Positions 10,476 through 19,295 of a DNA stretch of 64,000 bases are shown here, in pieces. A program made the translations under genes and the position numbers. Within the stretch, counting starts at the first letter, position 1. The number at the start of each line of letters is the position of its first letter. A model generated the notes under the pieces. The model was not told the origin of the DNA and ran no database searches. It saw only the letters and a list, made by a program, of their open reading frames with translations. The stretch covers positions 868,001-932,000 of the forward strand of contig CANMXN010000001.1 of NCBI GenBank assembly GCA_947501885.1, in the 5' to 3' direction. The stretch comes from an uncultured Sphingorhabdus sp. GTDB taxonomy: Bacteria > Pseudomonadota > Alphaproteobacteria > Sphingomonadales > Sphingomonadaceae.

Positions 10476-11270
10476 TTAGCCCTCCCCATCTGTCTTGGTT
10501 TCTGCAGCATTAGTTTCCGCTGGAGTATCTGCACCAGCTTCAACCGCTGTATCAACAGCTTCTGGAGCTTCTTTTGTTTCAACAGCATCATTATCAGCTT
10601 TTAAAGAAGCTGGGAATGGAGCACCTTCAGGAGCAGGTAATTTCACAGAATCACGCACTAAGAGCCAAGCATTTTTTGCACCTGGCACAGAACCCTTCAC
10701 AAAAATCAAACCACGATCTGTATCAGTACGAACGATTTCAAGATTTTGCTGTGTGCGTTGGCGGTCACCCATGTGGCCCGCCATCTTCTTGCCCTTAAAG
10801 ACTTTACCAGGATCTTGACGATTACCCGTTGAACCATGCGAACGGTGAGACAATGACACACCGTGCGTTGCACGAAGACCACCAAAGTTCCAGCGCTTCA
10901 TAGCACCCGCAAAACCCTTACCTTGCGTATGACCTGTCACATCAACCATTTGACCATCTACAAAATGATCAGCCGAAAGGACAGAACCTACAGGTAAAAG
11001 AGCTTCTTCGCTATCAACACGAAATTCTGCGATACGAGCCTTTGGCTCAACAGATGCTTTTGCAAGCTCTTCACGTTGCGGTTTATTAATATTTTTCGCT
11101 TTACGGACCCCAGAACCAACACGAACAGCCAAATAGCCATCGGTATCATTACTGCGGTTTCCGACCACTTGACATCCCTCAAGAGCCAATACGGTAACAG
11201 GGACATGCTGACCATCTTCTTGGAAGATGCGCATCATACCCATTTTTTTCGCGATCACGCCAGTGCGCAT
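10476..11270 (-). CDS. rplC: 50S ribosomal protein L3 with acidic C-terminal tail
   Basis: L3 nucleates large-subunit assembly and reaches the peptidyl-transferase centre. The core ([20 protein letters not shown] at the start; [44 protein letters not shown], containing the glutamine that PrmB methylates) is intact. At 264 residues it is about 50 longer than the usual protein. The excess is a C-terminal Ala/Glu/Thr-rich tail ending TKTDGEG. An SD-like AGGAGAAAGG stands just before the ATG. Confidence 0.97.
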   Translation of the reverse strand: MRTGVIAKKMGMMRIFQEDGQHVPVTVLALEGCQVVGNRSNDTDGYLAVRVGSGVRKAKNINKPQREELAKASVEPKARIAEFRVDSEEALLPVGSVLSADHFVDGQMVDVTGHTQGKGFAGAMKRWNFGGLRATHGVSLSHRSHGSTGNRQDPGKVFKGKKMAGHMGDRQRTQQNLEIVRTDTDRGLIFVKGSVPGAKNAWLLVRDSVKLPAPEGAPFPASLKADNDAVETKEAPEAVDTAVEAGADTPAETNAAETKTDGEG

Positions 11271-11424
11271 GACCTTTCTCCTTCACAGAGGCCCATACAG
11301 CACCATTGCTCTACGGGCGTGATTAAAATTCTTCTAACCCAATTTTATGCTGTGCCCCGTCCGGGCTAGGTGCCGTTCATCCCACATGGGAGAAAAGCAA
11401 GACGGGAACGCAGCCCGACATTTT
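11271..11424 (-). promoter_or_regulatory. Structured leader upstream of rplC
   Basis: The gap between rpsJ and rplC has no credible reading frame. As minus-strand RNA it can fold. GTCGGGCT pairs with AGCCCGGAC (one bulge), TCCC/GGGA forms a hairpin inside it (TCCCATGTGGGA), and ACAGCA pairs with TGCTGT nearer the rplC start. The pairings were found by eye. Together with the promoter candidate just upstream, this looks like a 5' leader for the rplC-to-secY operon, perhaps a site for ribosomal-protein feedback. No known leader family was recognised. Confidence 0.4.
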
Positions 11425-11430
11425 CTAATG

Positions 11431-11460
11431 AAAATAATCGGCGGTATTCCTATTTTGCAA
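11431..11460 (-). promoter_or_regulatory. Candidate housekeeping promoter for rplC
   Basis: Read on the minus strand, TTGCAA (11455-11460) is followed after 18 nt by TATTTT (11431-11436). These resemble -35 and -10 elements and would start RNA near 11424. The match is partial (three mismatches in total), so it is suggestive only. Its place between the rpsJ hairpin and the structured rplC leader makes it plausible. Confidence 0.3.
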
Positions 11461-11482
11461 GAGTTACTGCACCCTTGAAACA

Positions 11483-11502
11483 CTGATATTTTCCAATATC
11501 AG
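11483..11502 (-). terminator. Hairpin just after rpsJ
   Basis: A perfect 8-bp inverted repeat with a 4-nt loop, CTGATATT-GGAA-AATATCAG on the minus strand, begins 17 nt after the rpsJ stop. The stem is AT-rich and the following bases (TGTTTC) are only weakly U-rich. It is therefore a poor intrinsic terminator and may instead protect or process the 3' end of rpsJ RNA. Confidence 0.35.
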
Positions 11503-11518
11503 ACGCCAAAACCGAAGT

Positions 11519-11830
11519 TTAAGCGAGTTTAATCTCTACATTCACACCAGCAGCTAGATCAAGCTTCATCAAAGCATCAACCGTTTCTGGTGTAGGTTGC
11601 ACAATATCGAGCAACCTTTTGTAAGTACGCACTTCAAACTGCTCACGTGATTTTTTGTTAACGTGAGGACCACGGTTCACCGTGAATTTCTCAATGCGGG
11701 TTGGCAATGGTATAGGACCACGGATTAAGGCGCCCGTACGGCGTGCCGTGTCAGCAATTTCATGCGTTGCTTGATCAAGAACGCGATGATCAAAAGCCTT
11801 AAGTCGAATACGAATATTCTGCGTTTCCAT
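11519..11830 (-). CDS. rpsJ: 30S ribosomal protein S10
   Basis: S10 is a small-subunit head protein and is also NusE in antitermination complexes. The 103-residue sequence starts [20 protein letters not shown] and has [27 protein letters not shown] and [19 protein letters not shown]. An ATG two codons upstream (11836) is also in frame, but the METQ start is the family norm. It is the only gene between the terminator-like hairpins after tuf and the hairpin before rplC, so its transcription probably relies on read-through or an unseen promoter. Confidence 0.97.
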   Translation of the reverse strand: METQNIRIRLKAFDHRVLDQATHEIADTARRTGALIRGPIPLPTRIEKFTVNRGPHVNKKSREQFEVRTYKRLLDIVQPTPETVDALMKLDLAAGVNVEIKLA

Positions 11831-11855
11831 AGTCATTTATACCAATATCAAAGAG

Positions 11856-11905
11856 CCAAAAAATAAATTCACCTTTACCTTGCTAGCAAGAAAGAAAAAG
11901 GTGAA
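11856..11905 (-). terminator. Strong intrinsic terminator downstream of tuf (second of two)
   Basis: On the minus strand TTCACCTTT (11897-11905) pairs with AAAGGTGAA (11868-11876). Inside this CTTGC-TA-GCAAG extends the stem, and TTTATTTTTT follows at once (about 11858-11867). This is a classic hairpin plus U-tract. It ends only about 25 nt before the rpsJ start, which leaves almost no room for an rpsJ promoter after it. Confidence 0.75.
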
Positions 11906-11947
11906 CCCAAAAATCTCAAGCCGCCCAGTCCAAACGAATCAGGCGGC
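11906..11947 (-). terminator. First terminator-like hairpin downstream of tuf
   Basis: On the minus strand GCCGCC (11942-11947) pairs with GGCGGC (11920-11925) across a 16-nt loop. It is followed by TTGAGATTTTTGGG. It starts 15 nt after the tuf stop. Together with the stronger hairpin that follows, it forms a tandem terminator or attenuator after the very highly expressed tuf gene. Confidence 0.55.
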
Positions 11948-11961
11948 GTGAGCGTTCTATA

Positions 11962-13152
11962 TTACTTAGTTATCGATCCGACAACCCCTGATCCAACAGT
12001 ACGACCACCTTCACGAATAGCAAAACGCAATCCTTGGTCCATAGCAATTGGCGCAATCAATTTCACATTGATGGTTACATTATCACCAGGCATCACCATT
12101 TCGGTGCCATCTGGAAGAATAACTTCACCCGTTACGTCCGTTGTACGGAAGTAGAATTGTGGACGATAGTTTGCGAAAAATGGTGTGTGACGACCACCTT
12201 CATCTTTTGAAAGCACGTAAACTTCCGCAGAGAATTCTGTGTGCGGCGTAACGCTACCAGGCTTACAAAGCACCTGACCACGCTCAACTTCTTCACGAGC
12301 AACACCGCGGATCAACGCGCCAATATTATCACCAGCCTCACCTGAATCAAGCAGCTTGCGGAACATTTCAACGCCCGTAACGGTTGTTTTGGCTGTTTCT
12401 TTAATGCCAACGATTTCAACTTCGTCACCAACATTCACAACGCCTGTTTCAACACGCCCCGTTACAACAGTACCACGACCAGAAATTGAGAACACATCTT
12501 CAACTGGCATCAAGAAGTCTTTGTCTACTGGACGATCAGGTTGCGGAATGAAATCATCAACAGCTTTCATAAGCTCAAGAATTTTTTCTTTACCGATATT
12601 ATCATCACGGCCTTCAAGTGCTGCAAGAGCAGAACCAGAAATGATAGGAATATCATCACCAGGAAAATCATATTCAGAAAGAAGTTCACGAATTTCCATT
12701 TCAACAAGCTCTAGAAGCTCTTCATCATCAACTTGGTCAACTTTGTTCATGAAAACAACCATAGCTGGCACACCAACTTGGCGAGCAAGCAAGATGTGTT
12801 CCTTGGTTTGCGGCATTGGACCATCAGCAGCATTCACCACCAAAATAGCACCATCCATTTGCGCAGCGCCAGTGATCATGTTTTTCACATAGTCAGCGTG
12901 ACCTGGGCAATCAACGTGCGCATAGTGACGACCTTCGGTTTCATATTCAACGTGAGCCGTTGAAATGGTGATGCCACGCTCACGCTCTTCAGGAGCTTTA
13001 TCGATGTTTGCAAAATCAACAGCTTCACCGCCGGTTGATTCAGCAAGTACTTTTGTAATCGCCGCTGTAAGTGTGGTTTTACCGTGGTCAACGTGACCAA
13101 TGGTGCCAATGTTACAGTGCGGCTTGTTCCGTTCAAACTTTGCTTTTGCCAT
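11962..13152 (-). CDS. tuf: Elongation factor Tu
   Basis: EF-Tu delivers aminoacyl-tRNA to the ribosome as a GTP complex. The 396-residue sequence has G1 GHVDHGKT, switch-[18 protein letters not shown]4 NKVD and the C-terminal domains through [33 protein letters not shown]. It follows fusA by 203 nt, a gap with no gene seen. On the minus strand that gap holds a good -35-like TTGACA (13221-13226), but no clear -10. Only one tuf copy is in the window. Confidence 0.98.
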   Translation of the reverse strand: MAKAKFERNKPHCNIGTIGHVDHGKTTLTAAITKVLAESTGGEAVDFANIDKAPEERERGITISTAHVEYETEGRHYAHVDCPGHADYVKNMITGAAQMDGAILVVNAADGPMPQTKEHILLARQVGVPAMVVFMNKVDQVDDEELLELVEMEIRELLSEYDFPGDDIPIISGSALAALEGRDDNIGKEKILELMKAVDDFIPQPDRPVDKDFLMPVEDVFSISGRGTVVTGRVETGVVNVGDEVEIVGIKETAKTTVTGVEMFRKLLDSGEAGDNIGALIRGVAREEVERGQVLCKPGSVTPHTEFSAEVYVLSKDEGGRHTPFFANYRPQFYFRTTDVTGEVILPDGTEMVMPGDNVTINVKLIAPIAMDQGLRFAIREGGRTVGSGVVGSITK

Positions 13153-13355
13153 TTTATCCTACCTTTATATTCAAACTATATGTTCTCATGCCCGCGCGCA
13201 GTGGCGCGATTGTGAGCAATTGTCAAGTGCTTGCGAAAAAATTGATGCTTGAAAGCGACATCTTTTTCACTTTTGCGTGAAATGGCATATCGTTCAAACA
13301 CGCCATATCACATTATCTACGAATCTAGATGGCGCTAATAGCGCAATCCCTACTC

Positions 13356-15449
13356 TTATGCCAGCTTCTCTTTCAATTCTTCTGCAACATTATTTGGTAC
13401 AGGTTCATAGTGAGAGAATTGCATGCTATATTGCGCACGGCCTTGCGTAAATGAACGCAGTTCATTCACATAACCAAACATATTAGCAAGCGGCACCATA
13501 GAATCGACGACCTGCGCGTTACCGCGACTATCAGTACCCTGGATTTGGCCACGGCGGCTGTTCATATCGCCGATCACATCACCCAAATATTCCTCTGGCG
13601 TTACCACTTCAACCTTCATCACAGGCTCAAGCAATTGAATGCCAGATTTTTGCGCTGCCTCGCGCATCGCTGCACGGCCTGCAATTTCAAATGCAAGAGC
13701 TGAGGAGTCAACATCATGGTAAGCGCCATCATAAAGACGAATATCGAAATCGATAATTGGGAAACCAATGAGCGATCCGCTCTCAGCCGTTTCACGCATA
13801 CCTTTTTCAACAGATGGGATATATTCTTTTGGAATGTTACCACCTTTAATCTCATCATTAAAAGTAATACCCGCTCCGCGCTCGCCTGGCGTTACTTCGA
13901 ACTTCACACGTGCAAATTGACCAGAACCACCAGATTGCTTCTTATGGGTATAATCAATTTCAACAGCACGGCTGAGCGATTCACGATAAGCCACCTGCGG
14001 TGCACCAACATTGGCTTCCACTTTAAATTCGCGCTTCATACGATCAACCAAAATATCAAGGTGAAGTTCACCCATGCCTTTGATGATGGTTTGACCTGAT
14101 TCATGATCAGTAGTCACACGGAATGATGGATCCTCTGCTGCCAGACGATTAAGCGCAACGCCCATTTTCTCTTGGTCAGCTTTTGTTTTTGGTTCCACAG
14201 AAAGTTCAATCACAGGCTCAGGGAACTCCATACGCTCCAAGATAATCGGATCAGATGATGCACAAAGCGTATCACCTGTGGTGGTCGCCTTCATACCTGC
14301 AAGCGCAACAATATCGCCCGCCATTGCCTCTTCAATATCTTTACGATCATTCGAGTGCATCTCAAGGATACGCCCGACTTTTTCTTTCTTATCCTTCACA
14401 GAGTTGAGGATCGTGCCTTTTTCAAGCTTACCGGAATAGATACGGCAGAATGTCAAAGAACCCACAAATGGATCGTTCATCACTTTAAATGCAAGGGCTG
14501 AAAATGGCTCATCATCGCTAGATGGGCGCGTAGCAGCGGTTTCACCATCAAGCAAAACACCATCAATGGCAGGCACATCAAGCGGGCTAGGCAGATAATC
14601 AATAACTGCATCAAGTAGCGGCTGAACACCTTTGTTTTTGAAAGCACTACCGCAGCACACAGGAACGAAGCTCTGGTTCAATGTGCCTTTACGAATTAAT
14701 GACTTCAGCGTTGGAACATCAGGTTCATTACCTTCTAGATATTGCTCCATCACATCATCGTCTTGCTCAACGGCAAGCTCGATGAGCTGCTCACGATATT
14801 GCGCAGCTTCATCGGCCATATCTGCTGGAATGTCACCATATTCAAATTCAGCACCAAGGCCATCATTTTTCCAAACGATAGAACGTTGGTTTACCAAATC
14901 TACAAGGCCAATCAAATCTGCCTCTATACCAATTGGCAAATAAAGAACCGCAGGCGTTGAACCCAAACGATCGATGATAGATTGCACACAATATTTGAAA
15001 TCAGCACCCGTGCGATCAAGCTTGTTAATGAAGCACATGCGCGGCACACCATATTTATCAGCCTGACGCCACACAGTTTCAGATTGTGGTTCAACACCCG
15101 CAACACCATCAAAACAAGCTACCGCACCATCGAGCACACGTAGAGAGCGTTCTACTTCAATCGTGAAATCAACGTGCCCTGGCGTATCAATAATGTTGAT
15201 ACGATGCTCATCACCCTTGCCATCATCAGCCGTCCAGAAACAAGTAGTAGCCGCAGAAGTAATGGTAATCCCACGCTCTTGCTCTTGCTCCATCCAATCC
15301 ATGGTTGCAGCGCCATCATGCACTTCGCCAATTTTATAGGATTTACCTGTATAATATAAGATGCGCTCGGTTGTTGTGGTTTTACCCGCATCAATATGCG
15401 CCATAATGCCGATATTACGATATTTATCCAGTTGATGGCTGCGTGCCAT
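13356..15449 (-). CDS. fusA: Elongation factor G
   Basis: EF-G catalyses GTP-driven translocation of the ribosome. The 697-residue protein has G1 AHIDAGKTT, switch-[12 protein letters not shown]4 [10 protein letters not shown] and full domains II to V (for example HVD-region [31 protein letters not shown] and the C-terminal [16 protein letters not shown]). It follows rpsG by 185 nt in standard str-operon order. Confidence 0.98.
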   Translation of the reverse strand: MARSHQLDKYRNIGIMAHIDAGKTTTTERILYYTGKSYKIGEVHDGAATMDWMEQEQERGITITSAATTCFWTADDGKGDEHRINIIDTPGHVDFTIEVERSLRVLDGAVACFDGVAGVEPQSETVWRQADKYGVPRMCFINKLDRTGADFKYCVQSIIDRLGSTPAVLYLPIGIEADLIGLVDLVNQRSIVWKNDGLGAEFEYGDIPADMADEAAQYREQLIELAVEQDDDVMEQYLEGNEPDVPTLKSLIRKGTLNQSFVPVCCGSAFKNKGVQPLLDAVIDYLPSPLDVPAIDGVLLDGETAATRPSSDDEPFSALAFKVMNDPFVGSLTFCRIYSGKLEKGTILNSVKDKKEKVGRILEMHSNDRKDIEEAMAGDIVALAGMKATTTGDTLCASSDPIILERMEFPEPVIELSVEPKTKADQEKMGVALNRLAAEDPSFRVTTDHESGQTIIKGMGELHLDILVDRMKREFKVEANVGAPQVAYRESLSRAVEIDYTHKKQSGGSGQFARVKFEVTPGERGAGITFNDEIKGGNIPKEYIPSVEKGMRETAESGSLIGFPIIDFDIRLYDGAYHDVDSSALAFEIAGRAAMREAAQKSGIQLLEPVMKVEVVTPEEYLGDVIGDMNSRRGQIQGTDSRGNAQVVDSMVPLANMFGYVNELRSFTQGRAQYSMQFSHYEPVPNNVAEELKEKLA

Positions 15450-15559
15450 GATTTTTACTCCATAGTGGGGATGGCCAATACCATCCTGTTTATGATTGGC
15501 ATCTCAAATGATCTGCCCGTTAATAATGTGCCAATTAATATTTGGGCCTATAGTAAAGA

Positions 15560-15579
15560 GGGCTGGATAATACCAGCCC
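15560..15579 (-). terminator. GC-rich hairpin between rpsG and fusA
   Basis: A perfect 7-bp stem, GGGCTGG-TATTAT-CCAGCCC on the minus strand, lies 56 nt after the rpsG stop and is followed by TCTTTACTATAG. The U-tract is weak. It could be a leaky terminator or processing hairpin that sets the relative levels of S7 and EF-G. The rest of the 185-nt gap shows no gene. Confidence 0.45.
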
Positions 15580-15634
15580 CCAATATTACAATATGTAATT
15601 TTCCTCATCGCCTAACCAGCAAGAGGAAATATCA

Positions 15635-16105
15635 TTACCAGCGATAATGGGCAAATGCACGGTTAGCATCTGCCATTTTATGAGTGTCTTCGCGCTTCTT
15701 AACTGCGTTACCGCGGTTATTCGCTGCATCCATAAGCTCGCCTGAAAGACGCGCTGCCATAGTTGTTTCGCTGCGGCCACGCGCTGCACTCACCAACCAA
15801 CGAATGGCTAGCGCTTGAGCACGTTCTGGGCGCACATCAACTGGCACCTGATACGTTGCACCGCCGACACGGCGAGAGCGCACTTCTACTTGTGGTTTAA
15901 TATTATCCAAAGCTTCATGAAATATGCCCAATGGTTCTTTTTTGGCTTTGGCTTCAACAGCATCAAGCGCGCCATATACAATGCGCTCTGCGGTTGATTT
16001 CTTACCATCTACCATCAAATTGTTCATGAATTTTGAAAGAACCTGATCTCCAAACTTAGGATCAGGAAGGATTACCCGTTTCTCGGGACGACGACGACGT
16101 GCCAT
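15635..16105 (-). CDS. rpsG: 30S ribosomal protein S7
   Basis: S7 nucleates assembly of the 16S rRNA 3' domain. The 156-residue sequence starts [20 protein letters not shown] and has [54 protein letters not shown] and the terminal [13 protein letters not shown]. It is 15 nt after rpsL. Confidence 0.98.
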   Translation of the reverse strand: MARRRRPEKRVILPDPKFGDQVLSKFMNNLMVDGKKSTAERIVYGALDAVEAKAKKEPLGIFHEALDNIKPQVEVRSRRVGGATYQVPVDVRPERAQALAIRWLVSAARGRSETTMAARLSGELMDAANNRGNAVKKREDTHKMADANRAFAHYRW

Positions 16106-16120
16106 TTTCTATTCTCCTGA

Positions 16121-16492
16121 TTATTTAGGACGCTTAGCGCCATATTTGGAACGAGATTGTTTACGATCTTTCACGCCTTGGGTATCCAAAACGCCGCGAA
16201 GCACGTGATAACGCACACCGGGAAGATCGCGAACACGACCACCACGAATAAGAACAACACTATGCTCTTGCAAGTTATGGCCTTCACCAGGAATATAGCT
16301 AATAACTTCGCGTTGGTTAGTAAGACGCACTTTGGCAACCTTACGCAATGCGGAGTTAGGCTTTTTCGGAGTCGTTGTATAAACTCTTGTGCAAACACCG
16401 CGCTTTTGCGGATTTTGGTCCATAGCAGGTACTTTTGATTTTACCTTCTGTGGCACCCGGCCTTTGCGGACCAGCTGATTAATCGTTGGCAT
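16121..16492 (-). CDS. rpsL: 30S ribosomal protein S12
   Basis: S12 controls decoding accuracy and is the streptomycin-resistance locus. The 123-residue sequence has [11 protein letters not shown] with the lysine of the streptomycin site retained, and [13 protein letters not shown] including the aspartate methylthiolated by RimO. The wild-type residues suggest a streptomycin-sensitive allele. It is the first gene of the str operon here; rpoBC are not in the window. Confidence 0.98.
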   Translation of the reverse strand: MPTINQLVRKGRVPQKVKSKVPAMDQNPQKRGVCTRVYTTTPKKPNSALRKVAKVRLTNQREVISYIPGEGHNLQEHSVVLIRGGRVRDLPGVRYHVLRGVLDTQGVKDRKQSRSKYGAKRPK

Positions 16493-16622
16493 AAAGTCTT
16501 CACCTTATATCTAGAAATTCTAGGGTTACTCTGATGATGCGAACCACCACCATTGTTTTGCCTAATGTAGTTTCGGAAACATAATCACAGGAAATACCCA
16601 TGACTGTGAAACAGAAGCGCGG

Positions 16623-16651
16623 CCTTTAACGAGGATTCGGTATAAGGTCAA
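16623..16651 (-). promoter_or_regulatory. Candidate promoter for the str operon
   Basis: On the minus strand TTGACC (16646-16651) and TAAAGG (16623-16628) are separated by exactly 17 nt and would start transcription near 16615, about 120 nt upstream of rpsL. The -35 is one base from consensus, while the -10 is weaker. It lies between the fic stop and rpsL. Confidence 0.4.
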
Positions 16652-16679
16652 GACAGATTAAAAATTACAAGATTATGAA

Positions 16680-17363
16680 TCAATGAAATTTAGGGTTTTT
16701 CTGTTCAATTGCTCCTGATGTATCAGCTTGCTCAAAAGTACTTGCCAACTGAACACTGAAATAATGTTTCAGCAACCCCTCCATCTCCGTCACATCTAAA
16801 GTTCCATTACTCCAGCTATTATCTGCGCTCTCTAATGCGTCATAATAAGGTTGCCGCCCTGCTGCTATTTGCTCTGGTATAGTTTGAGTTCCTGGCAATC
16901 TGTCCCCAATTTTAGCACACATCGCTAAATATGATACTGCTCGGGATGTTCTTCCATTACCGTCCAGAAAAGGATGTATCCAATTTAAACGCCACATCAA
17001 ATAAGCACATATCTCTAATGCCGATAATTCATCCCAATTATCATTAACATAATCACACATCTCTTCAATCAACCTAGGAACATCGCTCTCATGAGGAGGC
17101 TTATGTTTGCTTTTTTCTATAGCTACTGAAGATGGACGCCAAGTTCCAGCATATCTTGAAAGCTCATCCAAGGCTAGCTTATGAAGTGATAATATTATAG
17201 AAGGCCGTAATTTAAAACTTCGCCCATCTCTTGCAACTTCATCTATCAAATCCAAAACAGCATCAAATTGACGCACTGCATTTTCTGCTTCTTTTTTAGC
17301 AACTTCATCAGGATCAGTTAATAAATCTGGTTCACTGCCTACGCTTTCTCTTTCGCCTCCCAT
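16680..17363 (-). CDS. Fic-domain protein (probable AMP-transferase toxin)
   Basis: Fic enzymes usually transfer AMP from ATP to target proteins. The full active-site motif HPFLDGNGRTSR is present from His130 (227-residue protein), preceded by the core helices (ELSALEICAYLMWRLNWI). An AMP target-binding flap is likely around residues 83 to 92. The reading frame can be extended to a TTG at 17366, but the ATG at 17363 shares one base with the stop of the small upstream gene (TGATG). That coupling favours the ATG. The upstream 57-residue partner probably supplies the inhibitory helix, making this a class I-like toxin-antitoxin pair. The target is unknown. It lies just upstream of the str operon, an unusual address for such a pair. 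Confidence 0.85.
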   Translation of the reverse strand: MGGERESVGSEPDLLTDPDEVAKKEAENAVRQFDAVLDLIDEVARDGRSFKLRPSIILSLHKLALDELSRYAGTWRPSSVAIEKSKHKPPHESDVPRLIEEMCDYVNDNWDELSALEICAYLMWRLNWIHPFLDGNGRTSRAVSYLAMCAKIGDRLPGTQTIPEQIAAGRQPYYDALESADNSWSNGTLDVTEMEGLLKHYFSVQLASTFEQADTSGAIEQKNPKFH

Positions 17364-17536
17364 CAATCATCTCGTGGGGTATGCGCAACTACCTTATCAA
17401 CCATAGCTCTAGTAACGCGCTCATTTTCAATATGTGCATTACCATAAGCAAAACTGCGCCTCTGATCATCCTTATCAGATTTACTCATTGGCTTTGAACG
17501 TGCCATTTCCAGTAATTTTTCTATATCATTTGTCAT
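17363..17536 (-). CDS. Small Fic-partner protein, probable antitoxin
   Basis: This 57-residue ORF starts MTNDIEKLLEMARSKPMSK. Its core SFAYGNAHIENERVTRAMV resembles the inhibitory-helix segment of Fic antitoxins, where a glutamate (here Glu37, in IEN) blocks the ATP gamma-phosphate site. In the usual motif, [S/T]xxxE[G/N], the first position is Ser/Thr. Here that position is Asn33, so the match is close but not exact. The stop overlaps the fic ATG. Antitoxin function is inferred from this motif and from the gene overlap. Confidence 0.65.
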   Translation of the reverse strand: MTNDIEKLLEMARSKPMSKSDKDDQRRSFAYGNAHIENERVTRAMVDKVVAHTPRDD

Positions 17537-17621
17537 AGCAATGTCCTTAGTTAATATATTAATGCAGAAATGCTCTCATTTCGTCAAATAGTTTGCGATG
17601 AAATAATTGCATTCCGAGCTA

Positions 17622-18149
17622 TCAACCACGCTCTTTCAGTACTGCTTCTTCCACTCCTATTCGGTGCCGCAGCAAGATAGCATTAAACACCGAGAATAAG
17701 ACCGCTGCCCACCAAAGGCCGAGCAGCAGCGGCACTATGGCAATTTCTAACACCACCACTGTATAATTAGGATGGGCAAGAAATTTATATGGCCCTTTTT
17801 TAACACGCGGGAAATGCGGTGCGCTGATAATCCGCGTGGTCCACCAACGTCCAATCGATGCCAGTGTCCAAAATCGTAATATTTGCGAAAGGAAAAAAGC
17901 ATTCAGAATATAAGGGTTCAGTTCATGGTCGGGTTTTGCCAACATCACCATCACAATTATCCAACTGCCATGCAATAGTATGAAATAATGATAATGATCT
18001 GCGCCATATTCTTTTGCACCCTCGGATATAAGACGCGCTGTATTGCGCTTTGCATATACCAATTCTCCCAATCGCTGGATTAGCAAATAAGCCAGTACAA
18101 ATGTAACCCATGTCGGCGGCGCGCTTAATATTGCAAATATATCAGCCAT
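17622..18149 (-). CDS. Isoprenylcysteine carboxyl methyltransferase-like membrane protein
   Basis: The 175-residue protein has four to five hydrophobic segments. The ICMT-type C-terminal block FPRVKKGPYKFLAHPNYTVVVLEIAIVPLLLG contains the HPNY motif that binds S-adenosylmethionine, and the protein ends RIGVEEAVLKERG. I start it at the ATG at 18149, which overlaps the polyketide synthase stop by eight bases (ATGGCTGA); a longer frame runs back into that gene. Such ICMT-like proteins paired with type III polyketide synthases (BpsB, SrsB type) O-methylate alkylpyrones or alkylresorcinols. That role is inferred from the pairing. Confidence 0.82.
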   Translation of the reverse strand: MADIFAILSAPPTWVTFVLAYLLIQRLGELVYAKRNTARLISEGAKEYGADHYHYFILLHGSWIIVMVMLAKPDHELNPYILNAFFLSQILRFWTLASIGRWWTTRIISAPHFPRVKKGPYKFLAHPNYTVVVLEIAIVPLLLGLWWAAVLFSVFNAILLRHRIGVEEAVLKERG

Positions 18150-19209
18150 GCACAGCTCCTTTGGGATCCAATATGCCGACAGCCGCCGTAAACCCTGGGC
18201 CAAGCGCCGTCATGACGATCGGCTTGGTCGGATTATCGATCAATAAATCTTTGAGGACAAATAATATCGTTGGTGAGGACATATTACCATGTTGGCGCAG
18301 CACATTGCGTGTTGTATCTATATTGCCTACATCATTGCCAAAATAATCATCCAAAGCGTCTACCACTCGTCCCCCGCCAGGATGGCAAGCGGGTTCTCCC
18401 ATATCGCGGCGGTTGATATTGTGCGCCGTCAAAAATACATCGCAAAATGGTGCGAAATCTTGCGTTACAAAGCTAGGAATATCGCGCGCTAATACCAGAT
18501 CAAACCCCGTATCACTTATATCCCAACCCATCATATCGCGCGTATCAGGCCATGTCTTTTGATCAAAGGCGCGGAAAGTGGGCGCATTGCCCCGCCCTTC
18601 TTTTCCGCTTAACACTACTGCCGCACAACCATCGGCAAAAAGAGCAGTGGCGATCATATTCTTCTTGTCAAATTGGCTATAATCATAAGATAGGCTGCAA
18701 AGCTCCAGCGCAATTAACAGGACATTTTGCCCTTCAATATTACCGCTTTTCACATCGGCCAATTGATCGGCCAGCCGCAGGCCCAATAATCCGCCCGCAC
18801 AACCATATCCAAAAACAGGGACGGTTTGAATATTATCCCGGAAACCCAATTCTTTTATCATAGCCGCTGGGATAGAAGGCGTTACTGTACCAGTCGTCGA
18901 GATGTAGATAATAGCATCAATATCGGCGGGCCTCAGATTTGCCTCATCTAATGCTTTTTGCGCCGCTTCTTGCGCCAGAACCATAGCAGTATCGGCATAT
19001 ATTACACTGCGTTCTTGCCAACTGCGTTCTTTCAAATAAAAGTCCGCTGGTCTTGTTAAATAGCGATTGGTGATGCCGCTATTACTTAATATTTGCTCAA
19101 GCCGAGATGGCAGCGCCGTTCCTCTTGCTCGTGCCAAAATTTCAAGCACGTCATTCTGGTGTATTTTATGAGGGGGCAATGCGGTGGAAATTGATTTTAA
19201 ATAGGACAC
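18142..19209 (-). CDS. Type III polyketide synthase (chalcone synthase-like)
   Basis: This 355-residue enzyme is a homodimeric thiolase-fold synthase that extends an acyl-CoA with malonyl units. The catalytic triad is visible: Cys137 in FGYGCAGG, His276 in CHPGGGRVVDAL and Asn309 in RQHGNMSSPT. Bacterial relatives coupled to ICMT-like methyltransferases make long-chain alkylpyrones or alkylresorcinols for membranes. The overlapping downstream gene fits that class. The starter substrate and product cannot be read from sequence. Confidence 0.88.
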   Translation of the reverse strand: MSYLKSISTALPPHKIHQNDVLEILARARGTALPSRLEQILSNSGITNRYLTRPADFYLKERSWQERSVIYADTAMVLAQEAAQKALDEANLRPADIDAIIYISTTGTVTPSIPAAMIKELGFRDNIQTVPVFGYGCAGGLLGLRLADQLADVKSGNIEGQNVLLIALELCSLSYDYSQFDKKNMIATALFADGCAAVVLSGKEGRGNAPTFRAFDQKTWPDTRDMMGWDISDTGFDLVLARDIPSFVTQDFAPFCDVFLTAHNINRRDMGEPACHPGGGRVVDALDDYFGNDVGNIDTTRNVLRQHGNMSSPTILFVLKDLLIDNPTKPIVMTALGPGFTAAVGILDPKGAVHG

Positions 19210-19295
19210 ATAGGGCCTTCGCTCTTTATCCGATGCTTGTTACACTGCAGCATTAATAAAGATAAGATTTTACTGCGATAGAAAAAGCCCGCAAA

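Noticed and set aside
13153-13355. A promoter for tuf built on TTGACA (minus strand, 13221-13226).
   Set aside because: No acceptable -10 element lies 15 to 19 nt downstream, so only the -35 match is mentioned under tuf.
17375-17536. The small ORF upstream of fic as an accidental frame.
   Set aside because: Not rejected as a gene in the end: the TGATG overlap, the IEN helix motif and the shared strand support it. It is listed as a probable antitoxin with moderate confidence.
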